64,000 nucleotides of DNA, from positions 62,001 through 126,000 of the forward strand of contig CAVXIQ010000008.1 in assembly GCA_963761905.1 (NCBI GenBank), read 5' to 3'. Origin of the DNA: Gaiellasilicea sp963761905. Lineage in GTDB: Bacteria; Actinomycetota; Thermoleophilia; Gaiellales; Gaiellaceae. Shown here piece by piece: positions 52,375 through 62,199 of this stretch; position 1 is the first letter of the stretch, and each line of letters opens with the position of its first letter. Under the pieces are notes generated by a model, which made no database searches, had not been told where the DNA came from, and saw only the letters and a program-made list of their open reading frames with translations. The position numbers were made by a program, and so were the translations under genes.

Positions 52375-53873
52375 GGAGTGCCGACCTCGAGCGGGAAGTA
52401 GGGCGGGCCGACGAGGAGGCCGATCCGTGCGGCGCCTCCCGCCACGCCGTGCGCCATCTCGAGCGCCGGTCCGATTCCGTGCGTGGGGACGAAGCCGAGC
52501 GCTCGGGCGGCGGCGTGGTCGCGGCAGCCTGCGACGACGACCGACCCGAGACGGTCGAGCGCCACCTGGCACGACTCCCAATCGACGTACGGGAGGAGGG
52601 GATGGCACGCCCGGCCGGCGCGGTACGCATCGACCGCCTTCGCGTCGGAGGCCGCCGCCCGCTCCGCGACCGCCAGGTCGAGTGGGGCGCGGGAGTTTCG
52701 CAGGACGTGGAAGAGCGACCGATAGGGCTCCTGAGTCCCGCCCGCGAAATGCCGCGTCATGCGGTGGAGCAGGATCGCGGTGCCGCCCTCGCGGACCGGA
52801 AAGGCATCGCGCCAGAGCCGCAACGCGATTCCAAGGGCGACCGCGGCCGCCGTGATCGGATTCAGCCGCTCGCGTGGCTGATGATGATGCTTCCACGGCA
52901 TCCCGATCACGATCGCGTCGAGAGGCTCCTCGATCCGGATCGAGCGGCGGGCGATCGAGCGCAGCAGCGCCTCGGCATGGGCGACCGAAGGCGGCCCGGC
53001 GTACGCCGCGGCCGCGGTCAGCTCGCGCCCGAGGTTCTGGAGCACGCTCCGGCGCAGGCCGGAGGGGAGCAGCGAGAACCAGCGAAGCGGTGAGCTCGCG
53101 AGGTGCGCGAGCGAGCTCTCCTCGTACGGGTAGTCGCGGAAGCGTCCGGTCAGCCGCGGCGGATCGAGGATCAGCGAGACGCCGATCAGCGGCGTGCGCT
53201 CGGCCAGAGCGGCCTCGATGGCGCGGCCGACGAGCCATCCGCGCGAGGCCGCCGTCTGGAGCAGCGAATACGCGCCTGCGCCACGAAGAACCTCTGTCGA
53301 CGTCGCACCGAGGAGTGCGCCCGGGCCGCCGTGAAGCACGCTTTCCGCCGCGGTGACGGTCACGACGAGATCGGTGTCGACGAGCAACCGATTGACCCGA
53401 AGCGGCGTCCGGCCGGCGCTGCCGACGAGCACGAGCTCCGGATCCTCCGCGTCGTGAACCTCCACCGTGCCGTGAAAGCCGCGCGCCGCGGTAGGGGCCA
53501 GCAACGACTCGAGAGCTCGCTGACCGGCGCGGCGGGAGAGACCGCCGGCGACGAGGATCGTCTGCCGGTCCGAAGGGACGCCGAGCCGCTCGAGCTCGGC
53601 GATCGTCGCGTCGAGCGCCGTCTGTCGCGGGTCGCCCGGTGCCCCCGGAAGCGGCAGCTCCGGCGGCTCGACGACGAGCGTCGCGCGGGCACCCCGTCCG
53701 ACCAGGACCTCGAGCGGCGGCCCGGAGAGGGGGAACCGCAAGGCATCTCGCACAGCCGCCGCCACGTCCGCCACCGCCTGCGGCGGCAGCCCCGGGCGGA
53801 GGACGAGCGCGTCATCCGGGGCGTTGAGAACGGCGATCTGCGAGCCCGCCGGCACCGGCACGCGCTGCGTCAT
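52371..53873 (-). CDS. LarA-like (lactate racemase domain) protein
   Basis: Protein of 500 residues with the overall order of the nickel-pincer LarA/DUF2088 family: an N-terminal Rossmann-like half (ELERLGVPSDRQTILVAGGLSRR, LLVDTDLVVTVTAAESVLHGGPGALLG) and a C-terminal half with AIVIGMPWKHHHQPRERLNPI. The usual N-terminal DxTRP-type motif and the GLHRP motif are altered (GLSRRAG), so lactate racemisation is doubtful; other LarA homologues act on varied hydroxy acids. Start ATG 53873, about 40 bases from a strong palindrome. It is convergent with the second liv operon. Confidence 0.75.
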   Translation of the reverse strand: MTQRVPVPAGSQIAVLNAPDDALVLRPGLPPQAVADVAAAVRDALRFPLSGPPLEVLVGRGARATLVVEPPELPLPGAPGDPRQTALDATIAELERLGVPSDRQTILVAGGLSRRAGQRALESLLAPTAARGFHGTVEVHDAEDPELVLVGSAGRTPLRVNRLLVDTDLVVTVTAAESVLHGGPGALLGATSTEVLRGAGAYSLLQTAASRGWLVGRAIEAALAERTPLIGVSLILDPPRLTGRFRDYPYEESSLAHLASSPLRWFSLLPSGLRRSVLQNLGRELTAAAAYAGPPSVAHAEALLRSIARRSIRIEEPLDAIVIGMPWKHHHQPRERLNPITAAAVALGIALRLWRDAFPVREGGTAILLHRMTRHFAGGTQEPYRSLFHVLRNSRAPLDLAVAERAAASDAKAVDAYRAGRACHPLLPYVDWESCQVALDRLGSVVVAGCRDHAAARALGFVPTHGIGPALEMAHGVAGGAARIGLLVGPPYFPLEVGTP

Positions 53874-53914
53874 GCCGTCGCAACCCCCACGGGCGGCGAC
53901 GATACCTGCGGCAC

Positions 53915-53941
53915 GAGCTTGTGTTCATTGCACACAAGCTC
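53915..53941. promoter_or_regulatory. 27-bp perfect inverted repeat between larA-like and polA
   Basis: GAGCTTGTGT, 7-base centre, ACACAAGCTC. This AT-richer perfect palindrome lies in the divergent promoter region, overlapping the expected -35 region of polA and close to a TATCGT hexamer (53900-53905) for the larA-like gene. It looks like an operator for a dimeric repressor; the regulator is unknown. Confidence 0.6.
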
Positions 53942-53960
53942 TCGCTCGCAGGGCCTGCCG

Positions 53961-53966
53961 TAGACT
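53961..53966 (+). promoter_or_regulatory. -10 box TAGACT before polA
   Basis: TAGACT ends 8 bases before the polA ATG at 53975, without a Shine-Dalgarno between. Confidence 0.55.
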
Positions 53967-53974
53967 CGAAAGCG

Positions 53975-56552
53975 ATGGCGCCGAAGACGCTGACGGGGCA
54001 GGAGCTGGAGCTCGACGACGGCCCCGCGCGGGAGTCCGAGCTCTTCCTCGTCGACGGCAACAACCTCGCCTACCGCGCGTTCTTCGCGCTCCCCGAGGAG
54101 CTCGCGACGAGCGACGGCCAGCCGACGAACGCGCTGCTCGGCTTCACGAACATGCTCTTCAAGCTGCTCGCCGACTACCGGCCGAAGGGAGTGGCCGTCG
54201 CCTGGGACTCGCGGCCCGGTGCACCGGGCGGCGGTCGCCGAGGCCGCCGACGTGGTCTACAAGGAGGGCAGGAAGCCGATGCCCGACCTGCTGCGCGAGC
54301 AGTTCCCGCACTTCCGGCCGATCGTCGAGGCCTTCGGCTACCGCAACCTCGAGTTCGAGGGCTGGGAGGCCGACGACGTGATCGCGACGCTCGCGACGCG
54401 CGCGGACACAGCGGGGATCAAGACCTGCGTCGTCTCGACCGACCGCGACGCGTTCCAGCTCTGCTCCGAGAACGTCTGCCTGATGATGACGCCGCGCGGG
54501 GTCTCCGACGTCAACGTCTACACGCCTGAGCGGGTCGAGCTCCGCTACGGCGTCCGGCCCGACCAGGTGCCGGACTTCATCGGGCTGAAGGGCGACACGA
54601 GCGACAACATCCCCGGCGTGCCGGGGATCGGCGACAAGACCGCCGGCCAGTTGATCGCCCAGTACGGCTCGCTCGAGGCGGTGATCGAGCACGCAGACGA
54701 GCTCTCGCCGGCCCGCCGCAAGAACATCACGGAGCACGCCGACCAGGCCCGCGCCTCGAAAGACCTGGCGACGATGCGGCGCGAGCTCGACCTCGACTGG
54801 GAGCCGACCGAGCTCGCGCTCAGCCCGCCCGACCGCTCCCAGCTCCGCGAGATGTTCCGGCGCTTCGAGTTCCGCAACCTGCTCGGCCGGGTCGACGAGT
54901 TGGACGAGGCCGTGCCGGCGGCTCTCTCGGTCAAGGTCGAGGGAACGGCGGTCGCCTGGCGCGAGGGGGAGCTACCGGCGCTCGCGGACTGGGAGGGCTA
55001 TGCCGCCGACGGCGATCGAGTGGCGGTGGCGACGGCGAACGGCGTTATCGTGGCGCCGAAGCCGACCACCAGTCTGCTGCTTGGCGAGCATCGGCTCGTC
55101 GTCCACGACGCGAAGTCGCTCAAGGTGCCCGCGGCCGACGACACGATGATCGCGGCGTACCTGATCGAGCCTGGCCGCTCCGAGTACGCGCTCGACGATC
55201 TCAGCGCCGAGTACGGGCTCGAGGTCGTGCCCGATCCTGCCGCCGAGGAGGAGACCGCGGCACTCGTCCGCCGCGCCGAGGCGCCGCGCCGGCTGATCGA
55301 GCGGATGCTCGAACGGGTGCACGAACGAGGCTCCGAGCACCTCTACCGCAAGATCGAGCTGCCGCTCACGACCGTGCTCGCGGCGATGGAGCTCGCCGGC
55401 GTCAAGATCGACACCTACCGGATGGGCGAGATCACGGCGCGCCTCGTCGACCGGCTCGACGAGCTGGAGGCACGGGCCTACGAGCTCGCCGGCGAGGAGT
55501 TCATGCTCGGCTCGACGCAGCAGGTCGCGCGGATCCTGTTCGAGAAGCTCGAGCTGACGCCGGGTCGCAAGGGCAAGACCGGCTACTCGACCGACACGCG
55601 CGTCCTCCGCTCGATCCGAGGCGACCACGCGATCGTGCCGGTCCTCGAGGAGTGGCGAGAGCTCTCGAAGCTGATCAACACGTACCTCGGACCGCTGCCT
55701 TCGCTGATCGGCGACGACGGCCGGCTCCACACGACCTTCAACCAGACCGTCGCCTCGACAGGTCGCCTCTCGACGACTGCGCCGAACCTCCAGGCGATCC
55801 CGATCCGGACGGAGCTCGGCCGCGAGATCCGGTCAGCGTTCGTGGCCGAGGAGGGACACCGCCTGCTCTCGGCCGACTACAGCCAGGTCGAGCTGCGGAT
55901 CCTCGCGCACGTCTCGGGCGAGCCGGTCCTGAAGGAGTCGTTCGCACGCAACGAGGACATCCACGCGCGCACAGCGGCCGAGGTGCTCGGCAAGGATCAG
56001 GCGACGCTGACGAAGGACGAGCGCAACGTCGCGAAGATGGTCAACTTCGGGATCATCTACGGGATCTCGTCGTTCGGGCTCTCCGAGAACCTCGAGATCC
56101 CGCGCGAGCAGGCGCAGGCCTACATCGACACCTACCTGGCGCGCTTCCCGCACGTGCAGGACTTCATCGAGCGGACGATCGAGCAGGCGAAGCGCGACGG
56201 CTACGTGACGACGCTGCTCGGCCGCCGGAGGCCCGTACCCGAGATTCGCGCGATGAACCGGCAGACGCGCTCGCTCGGCGAGCGGCTCGCCGTCAACTCC
56301 GTCATGCAGGGCACCGCCGCCGACGTGATCAAGGTCGCGATGATCCGGATCCACGACCGGCTGCGCACGGAGGGCCGCTCCGCGCGGCTCGTGCTCCAGG
56401 TGCACGACGAGCTCCTGCTCGAGGTGCCGGAGACGGAGGTCAGCGCCGTTCGGGAGCTCGTGCGGGGGGAGATGTGCGGCGCCTACCCGCTCGACCCGCC
56501 GCTCGCGGTCGACGTTGGCGTCGGCGACGACTGGAACGAAGCCAAGTCCTGA
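53975..56552 (+). CDS. polA: DNA polymerase I (one frame break)
   Basis: Repair and Okazaki-fragment polymerase, about 858 residues. The 5'-3' exonuclease begins ELFLVDGNNLAYRAFFALPE and continues with FEGWEADDVIATLA and STDRD. The central 3'-5' exonuclease region lacks the acidic metal motifs, so proofreading is probably absent, as in many Gram-positive Pol I. The polymerase domain has DYSQVELRILAH (motif A), RNVAKMVNFGIIYG (motif B) and LVLQVHDELLLEVPE (motif C). The frame breaks near 54215, where GCGGCCCGGTG probably has one C too many. ATG 53975 follows TAGACT. Confidence 0.93.
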
Positions 56553-56589
56553 GCGGGTCCGGCTTCGGTTCGGTGCGAGGAGACCTGGC

Positions 56590-56595
56590 TATACT
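56590..56595 (+). promoter_or_regulatory. -10 box TATACT before rpsA
   Basis: TATACT ends 9 bases before GTG 56605 and 12 before ATG 56608. There is no Shine-Dalgarno in the leader. Confidence 0.6.
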
Positions 56596-56607
56596 GCGCG
56601 TTTCGTG

Positions 56608-58032
56608 ATGGCCAACGACACCGTCGAAATGACCGATCCGCGCCTCGAAGAGGGCGTCTGGACGCTCTCTCCAGAGGGGGAGCTCGTCCCCGATTACGAG
56701 TCGACCTTCCCCACGATCAACGAGGGCGAGGTCGTCCACGGCACGGTCGTACGGGTCGACAAGGACGAGGTCCTGGTCGACATCGGCTACAAGTCGGAGG
56801 GCGTGATCCCGGTCGCCGAGCTCTCGATCCGGCGCTCGGTCAACCCGGCCGACGAGGTCTCGGTGGGCGAGGAGATCGACGCGCTCGTGATGACGAAGGA
56901 GGACGCCGAAGGGCGCCTGATCCTCTCCAAGAAGCGCGCTCGCTTCGAGCTCGCCTGGAAGAAGATCGAGGCTGCCGCGGAGTCCGGCGAGGCCGTGCTC
57001 GGCCGCGTGATCGAGGTCGTCAAGGGCGGCCTGATCCTCGACCTCGGCGTGCGCGGCTTCCTGCCCGCGTCGCTCGTCGACATCCGCCGCGTTCAGGATC
57101 TCGACGAGTTCATGGGCACCGAGCTGCGCTCGAAGGTGATCGAGCTCAACCGCTCGCGCAACAACGTCGTCCTCTCGCGCCGCGCCGTCCTCGAGGACGA
57201 GCGCAAGGAGATGCGCCAGGCGATCCTCGACCGGCTCAACCCGGGCGACGTGGTCGACGGCCAGATCTCCAACATCGTCGACTTCGGCGCGTTCGTCGAC
57301 CTCGACGGGATGGACGGGCTGATCCACATCTCCGAGCTCTCGTGGAGCCACGTCAACCATCCGTCCGAGGTGCTGGAGATCGGCCAGGACGTGAAGGTCA
57401 AGGTGCTCGACATCGACCGCGACCGGCAGCGGATCTCGCTCGGTCTCAAGCAGACGCAGTCCGACCCGTGGCAGCAGGTGCTCGAGAACTACAACGAGGA
57501 GGACGTCGTCGAGGGTCGCGTGACGAAGGTCGTCACGTTCGGCGCGTTCGTCGAGATTCTCCCCGGCGTCGAAGGTCTCGTGCACATCTCCGAGCTCGCG
57601 CAGCACCACGTCGAGAACCCGCGCGAGGTCGTCTCGCAGGGCGATGCCGTCAACGTGCTGATCCTCGAGGTCGACGCCGAGCGCCGCCGCCTCTCGCTCT
57701 CGCTCAAGCGAGTCGAGGAGGGTGCCCAGCCGCTGCCGCGCGCGGACGGCGCCGAGTCCGTGCACCTGACGCCGAACCTCGATCTCTCCGAGGACGTCTT
57801 CCCGACGGCTGCGGCGCCTCCGACCGACACCGTGGCGAGCGCCGACGACCCGATCGAGCTGGCGGACGAGCCCGCGCCCGAATCGGACGCCGCCGCCGAG
57901 GTCGAGCTCGAGACCGAGTCGGTCGCAAGCGCCGATGGCGCCGCCGGGGACGACGAGCTCGCACCCGAGCCGGAGCCGCCTGCGCAGGAAGACGTGCAGC
58001 GCGGCGACGAGCCCGACGAAGTCCCCGTCTAG
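56608..58032 (+). CDS. rpsA: 30S ribosomal protein S1
   Basis: RNA-binding ribosomal protein of 474 residues with four S1 (OB-fold) domains (GEVVHGTVVRVDKDEVLVDIG; GEAVLGRVIEVVKGGLILDLG; GDVVDGQISNIVDFGAFVDLDG; EDVVEGRVTKVVTFGAFVEI) and a long acidic Ala/Glu/Pro tail, as in actinobacteria. GTG 56605 immediately before is an equally plausible leaderless start, given the TATACT box. Leaderless rpsA is notable because S1 itself helps initiation on structured leaders. coaE follows after 10 bases. Confidence 0.95.
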   Translation: MANDTVEMTDPRLEEGVWTLSPEGELVPDYESTFPTINEGEVVHGTVVRVDKDEVLVDIGYKSEGVIPVAELSIRRSVNPADEVSVGEEIDALVMTKEDAEGRLILSKKRARFELAWKKIEAAAESGEAVLGRVIEVVKGGLILDLGVRGFLPASLVDIRRVQDLDEFMGTELRSKVIELNRSRNNVVLSRRAVLEDERKEMRQAILDRLNPGDVVDGQISNIVDFGAFVDLDGMDGLIHISELSWSHVNHPSEVLEIGQDVKVKVLDIDRDRQRISLGLKQTQSDPWQQVLENYNEEDVVEGRVTKVVTFGAFVEILPGVEGLVHISELAQHHVENPREVVSQGDAVNVLILEVDAERRRLSLSLKRVEEGAQPLPRADGAESVHLTPNLDLSEDVFPTAAAPPTDTVASADDPIELADEPAPESDAAAEVELETESVASADGAAGDDELAPEPEPPAQEDVQRGDEPDEVPV

Positions 58033-58042
58033 CTCTCGCGCC

Positions 58043-58627
58043 GTGCGACCGGTTGCCGTCGCCATCACCGGCGGGATCGGCGCGGGCAAGAGCGAGGCGC
58101 TCCACGCGTTCAAGCAGCACGGCGCCGCAACGGTCTCGAGCGACGAGATCGTCCACCACCTACTGGCGACGAACGACGACGTTCGCGCCCAGATGGTGGC
58201 CGAGCTGGGGGAGGGGATCCTCGTCGAAGGCCGGATCGATCGGGCGCGCGTGGCCGAGATCGTCTTCGCCGACCGGCCGAAGCTCGATTTCCTCGAGCGC
58301 CTGCTGCACCCGCTCGTCACGGCCGAGTACCTGCGCTGGCGCGAGCAGCTCGCGGCGTTGCCGAAGCCGCCGGCGGTCTGCGTCACCGAGGTGCCGCTCC
58401 TCTACGAATCGGGCGGCGAATCGCGGTTCGACAAGGTCGTCGTGATCACCGCCCCCGCCAAGCTGCGCGAGCAGCGCCGCCGGGTTCCGCGCGACGACCG
58501 CGACGGTCGCCTCCTGCCGGACAAGGAGAAGGCGAAGCGCGCCGACTACGCCTACGTGAACACCGGGTCGCTCCAGGAGCTCGACGCCTGGGTCGGCGGC
58601 GTGATGGCGGAGCTGAAGGCTCGATGA
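58043..58627 (+). CDS. coaE: Dephospho-CoA kinase
   Basis: Final enzyme of coenzyme A synthesis, 194 residues; it phosphorylates the 3' position of dephospho-CoA. The P-loop GGIGAGKSEAL and VSSDEIVHHLL are conserved, and CVTEVPLLYESGGESRFDKVVVI matches the CoaE core. It lacks the C-terminal GrpB-like extension of mycobacterial CoaE. Start GTG 58043; the stop overlaps the next ATG (ATGA). The rpsA-coaE pairing is common in actinobacteria. Confidence 0.93.
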   Translation: MRPVAVAITGGIGAGKSEALHAFKQHGAATVSSDEIVHHLLATNDDVRAQMVAELGEGILVEGRIDRARVAEIVFADRPKLDFLERLLHPLVTAEYLRWREQLAALPKPPAVCVTEVPLLYESGGESRFDKVVVITAPAKLREQRRRVPRDDRDGRLLPDKEKAKRADYAYVNTGSLQELDAWVGGVMAELKAR

Positions 58628-59172
58628 GTCGCGTCGGGATCCTGGCGCTGGTCGTCCTGGCGGCCGTCGGCTTCGGCGCGTACGTCTTCCAGAGCGAGCC
58701 CACGTGGTACGAGCGCGCGCGGTACCCGCTTCGCTACGAGGAGTTCGTCGTCGGGCACGCGGACAACTACCGGCTCGAGCCGCAGCTGCTCGCGGCGATG
58801 ATCTACCAGGAGAGCAAGTTCGACGCCGATGCCCGCTCCAGCTCGGGCGCCGTCGGGCTGATGCAGCTCCTGCCCGAGACCGGCCAGGGAATCGCCGACC
58901 GGACGGGCGGCGACAGCTGGCGGCCGGCCGACCTGCTCGACCCGGAGCTCAACATCCGCTACGGCGCCTGGTATCTGCGCCATCTGCTCGACAAGTACGA
59001 CGACGAGCGGCTGGCGCTCGCTGCCTACAACGCGGGGCAGACGAATGTCGACGGCTGGCGCGAGCGCGGCGTCGAGATCCAGTTTCCGGAGACGCGTCAC
59101 TACGTCGAGCGCGTGCAGGAGCTCAAGCGGATCTACGCCGATGCGTACGCGTCCGAGCTCGGCCTCGGTTAG
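58624..59172 (+). CDS. Soluble-lytic-transglycosylase-like (SLT) protein
   Basis: Envelope peptidoglycan lyase of 182 residues. An N-terminal hydrophobic anchor (residues 4-20) is followed by the lysozyme-like fold: IYQESKFDADARSSSGAVGLMQLLPETG with the catalytic Glu, and LALAAYNAGQTNVDGW. It lacks extra peptidoglycan-binding domains. It overlaps coaE by four bases. In Gram-positives the coaE-SLT pair is also seen; the role is probably wall remodelling. Confidence 0.93.
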   Translation: MSRVGILALVVLAAVGFGAYVFQSEPTWYERARYPLRYEEFVVGHADNYRLEPQLLAAMIYQESKFDADARSSSGAVGLMQLLPETGQGIADRTGGDSWRPADLLDPELNIRYGAWYLRHLLDKYDDERLALAAYNAGQTNVDGWRERGVEIQFPETRHYVERVQELKRIYADAYASELGLG

Positions 59173-59182
59173 CGTCTCCAGG

Positions 59183-60269
59183 ATGGTGGACCCGCGCGAC
59201 CGCGAATACGCCGAGCTGCTCGTCGGCACCTGCCTCGGCGTCGAGGCGGGCTGGCAGGTGCTCGTGCTCGGGTCGGAGCTCGGCCGGCCGCTGCTCGAGG
59301 AGGTGCAGCGCGCGCTCGCCCGGCGGGGTGCGTACGCGCTCACCCAGCTGACGTTCAGCGGCGGGCTTGCTGCGGCCGACCGTGCCTGGGTGCGCGAGGC
59401 GCCGCTCGAGCTGCTCGCCAAGCCGGCGCCGCTCTACGAGCACCTGATGCGCGAGGCCGACGCGTTCCTCGTCGTTCAGGCGCCGGAGAACACTCGCGAC
59501 CCGTCGGCGACGCCGGTCGAGCGGACTCAGGCGGTTCAGGCCGCCTACCGGCCTGCGCAGGAGCGCCTGCTCTCCCACGAGGTGCCGTGGGTCGGCTGCC
59601 AGTACCCGACGCCGGCGCTGGCGCAGGACGCCGGCCTCTCGACCGAGGAGTTCGCCGACTTCCTCTACGGCGCCTGCCTGCTGGACTGGGATGCTCGAGC
59701 GGGAGCGAATGAGCGGCTACGCGGCGCGCTTCGACGCGGCCGACGAGGTTCGCATCGTCGGCGACGGAACCGATCTTCGCCTCAGCATCGCCGGCCGCAC
59801 GATGCTGGTCGACGCGGGAGGGGCGAACATCCCCGGCGGCGAGTTCTTCGGCTGCCCGATCGAGGACTCGGCCGAGGGCACGATCTCGTTCTCGGAGTTC
59901 CCCGGCGTCCACGGCGGCCGCCACGTCAGCGGCATCCGCTTTCGCTTCGAGGCCGGCCGGATCGTCGAGGCGTCCTCGGACTCGGAGGAGGACTACCTCC
60001 TCAAGACGCTCGACACCGACGACGGGGCGCGCAGGCTGGGCGAGCTCGGGATCGGCTGCAACCCGGGGATCACGCGGCACATGAGGAACACCCTCTTCGA
60101 CGAGAAGATCGACGGAACGGTGCACGTCGCGGTCGGCAACGGCTTCCCCGATCTCGGCGGCACGAACGTCTCGAACGTGCACTGGGACATCGTCAAGGAC
60201 CTGCGGACGAACGGACAGCTCTACCTGGACGGCGAGCTCGTCCAGGAGAACGGGCGCTGGCTGATCTAG
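59183..60269 (+). CDS. M29 (thermophilic-type) aminopeptidase (one frame break)
   Basis: Metallo-aminopeptidase of about 361 residues, family M29 (AmpS/PepS type). The N-terminal half (YAELLVGTCLGVEAGWQVLVLG, YEHLMREADAFLVVQAPENTR) and the C-terminal half (GANIPGGEFFGCPIEDSAEGTISFSEFP, GELGIGCNPGITRHMRNTLFDEKIDGTVHVAVG) contain the metal-binding Glu, Glu, His and Asp positions of the family. The frame breaks near 59692. ATG 59183 follows a TAGCGT hexamer (59170-59175) by seven bases. It may share a transcript with the following MFS gene. Confidence 0.85.
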
Positions 60270-61549
60270 CCGAGCCGTCGCTTCCAGCCGAGCGGGCGCT
60301 GCTTCGCCGGCGCCCCTTCGTCGCGCTGCTCGCCGCGGAGACGATCTCGACGACCGGGTCGCAGATGACCTGGCTCGCGCTGCCCTGGTTCGTGCTCGTC
60401 ACCACCGGGTCGGCCACCCGGATGAGCGCTGTGGTCGGAGCTGAGCTGATCGGGCTCGCCGCGCTCGGGATTCCCGGAGGCGCCGTGCTCCGGCGGCTCG
60501 GCGCGTGGCGGACGATGCTCTACACGGACGCGATTCGGGCGCCGCTGATGCTGGCGATCCCGCTGCTCCACTGGGCCGGGATCGACGCGTTCGCGCCCAT
60601 CATGGTGCTCGCGTTCCTGCTCGGCGCGCTCGCCGGGCCGTTCTTCGCCGCGCAGAAGGTGATCGTCCCCGAGCTGCTCGGCGAGGACGAGGCGCTCGTC
60701 GGCCGGGCGAACGCGCTCTTCCAGGGCGCGACGCGGATCACGATGCTGCTCGGGCCCGTCGCAGGCGGGATCCTGATCGCGACAGTCTCGGCGCCGTGGG
60801 CGCTCGTCGTCGACGCGTGCACGTACGTCGTCTCGGCCCTACTCATCCTGACGCTGGTGCCGAGACCCGCGCCGCTGCCGCCTTCGGACGAGGACGTTGG
60901 CGCTCGGCGTGGACTTCGCTTTCTCGCCCGCGAGCCGCTCCTGCGGCTCTGGATCCCGCTCTTCGCGCTCGGCGACACGGCTTGGACCGCGTTCTTCGTC
61001 AGCGTGCCGGTGCTCGTCGTCGTCCGCTTCGACGCGGATCCGCGCGTGGCCGGTTGGCTGCTTGCCTCGTTCGGCGTCGGCGCGGTCGTCGGGAACGTCG
61101 CGGCGTACCGCTTCCTGCTCCAGAGGGTCGGCTCCCTGAAGCTGATCGGCACCTGCGTGCTCGGCCAGGCGCTGCCACTCTGGCTCCTGACGATCCATCC
61201 TTCGGCGGTCGGCGCCGCGCTCGCCCTGGGCCTGTCAGGACTTGCGAACGGGATCGTCAACCCGCCGATTCACTCGATGTTGACGCTGCGTGTGCCGCCG
61301 AGGCTGCGGCCGAGCGTGATGACGGTGAACGTGATGATCTTCGGGCTCGCGCAACCTCTCGGGGTCTTCGGGGTCGGGCCCGTGCTGGACGCGTTCGGCC
61401 CGCAGCCGGTGCTCGTCACCTTTGCGGCCGTGCAGACGCTGGCGATGACGCTGGTCGCGATCTCGTGCTTCGTGGTCCGCCGCGCGGAGGCGGATCAGCC
61501 GGTCGAGAACCGCAGCGAGAGCTCGCCCTCGCCGACGATCTCGGCGTAG
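60257..61549 (+). CDS. MFS transporter, enterobactin-exporter-like (start unclear)
   Basis: Major-facilitator protein of about 430 residues and twelve predicted helices. RRRPFVALLAAETISTTGSQMTWLALPWFVLV is the usual first two helices of this EntS/MFS_3-like group, and GGAVLRRLGAWRTMLYTDAIRA holds the conserved loop. There is no ATG, GTG or TTG in frame between the aminopeptidase stop region and the first helix; I place the start at CTG 60257 only as a marker, and a small frame error upstream is possible. The last 55 bases overlap a GNAT gene on the other strand. Substrate unknown. Confidence 0.8.
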   Translation: MADLAEPSLPAERALLRRRPFVALLAAETISTTGSQMTWLALPWFVLVTTGSATRMSAVVGAELIGLAALGIPGGAVLRRLGAWRTMLYTDAIRAPLMLAIPLLHWAGIDAFAPIMVLAFLLGALAGPFFAAQKVIVPELLGEDEALVGRANALFQGATRITMLLGPVAGGILIATVSAPWALVVDACTYVVSALLILTLVPRPAPLPPSDEDVGARRGLRFLAREPLLRLWIPLFALGDTAWTAFFVSVPVLVVVRFDADPRVAGWLLASFGVGAVVGNVAAYRFLLQRVGSLKLIGTCVLGQALPLWLLTIHPSAVGAALALGLSGLANGIVNPPIHSMLTLRVPPRLRPSVMTVNVMIFGLAQPLGVFGVGPVLDAFGPQPVLVTFAAVQTLAMTLVAISCFVVRRAEADQPVENRSESSPSPTISA

Positions 61550-61995
61550 TCGCCGCCCGTCAGCTCGCCGGTCACGACCCGCCAGAAGGCGAGCGCGGGA
61601 AGATTGCGGTCGATCACGGCCAGGTTCCAGGAGCCCTCGAACGCCCGCAGCGTCTCGAGACCCGCCCGCCGGCCGACGCCTCGGCGGCGATACGGCATCG
61701 CGACGAAGAACTCGGCGAGGTGGAAGTCGACGTCGCGCGGCATGTACGGAAACGGCTGCTCGGCGACGAGCGCGAAGCCCGCCGGCCGACCGTCCGCCCG
61801 AATCAGGAGCGAATGCGAGGTCGGCCGCGTCAGCCAGTCCTCGAGGTAGGACGGCTGCCACTGCGCCTCCTCGTCGAGCGCGTAGTGCTCGGTGAACGCG
61901 GAGAGATCGTGCAGGTAGAGCGGGTACAGCCGCCGTAGCGCCGCGAGGTCCGCCTCGGATTCGGCAGCAACGATCGTCGTCTCCAGCTCAGCCAC
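61495..61995 (-). CDS. GNAT-family N-acetyltransferase
   Basis: Acetyltransferase of 166 residues. The acetyl-CoA motif A reads AEFFVAMPYRRRGVGRRAGLETL (R/QxxGxG), preceded by strands GFALVAEQPF and followed by NLAVIDRNLPALAFWRVV. Starts at GTG 61995. Its 3' end overlaps the MFS gene by 55 bases on the opposite strand. Substrate unknown. Confidence 0.88.
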   Translation of the reverse strand: MAELETTIVAAESEADLAALRRLYPLYLHDLSAFTEHYALDEEAQWQPSYLEDWLTRPTSHSLLIRADGRPAGFALVAEQPFPYMPRDVDFHLAEFFVAMPYRRRGVGRRAGLETLRAFEGSWNLAVIDRNLPALAFWRVVTGELTGGDYAEIVGEGELSLRFSTG

Positions 61996-62016
61996 GGGAT
62001 CGCATGATGCCGCACG

Positions 62017-62199
62017 TCACGCTCGGCGGTCGATGGCTTGGCGGCGGACGTCGGCGAGGTGGGCGAGCCAGAGGCGCTCGCGAATCTCCCGCTCGCCGAG
62101 GTCGAGCTGCCGCAGGAAGCCGCGGCGTTGCACGTTGCGCACGGCTTCCTGCGGCACTCCCAGCCGCTCGGCGATCTCCTTCGCGTCCACAGCTCTCAC
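62017..62199 (-). CDS. Small helix-turn-helix protein, coupled to upstream ORF
   Basis: A 60-residue protein. AKEIAERLGVPQEAVRNVQRRGFLRQLDL looks like a helix-turn-helix of the excisionase/MerR-like kind, followed by a basic helix. Its GTG overlaps the stop of the preceding small gene by four bases (GTGA), so both are probably translated together. The longer frame to 62307 lacks a good start. Role unknown. Confidence 0.55.
   Translation of the reverse strand: MRAVDAKEIAERLGVPQEAVRNVQRRGFLRQLDLGEREIRERLWLAHLADVRRQAIDRRA

Noticed and set aside
53975..56552. polA as a genuine pseudogene
   Set aside because: Both sides of the single break are fully conserved and the gene is normally essential or important; one extra C in a CCC run explains it.
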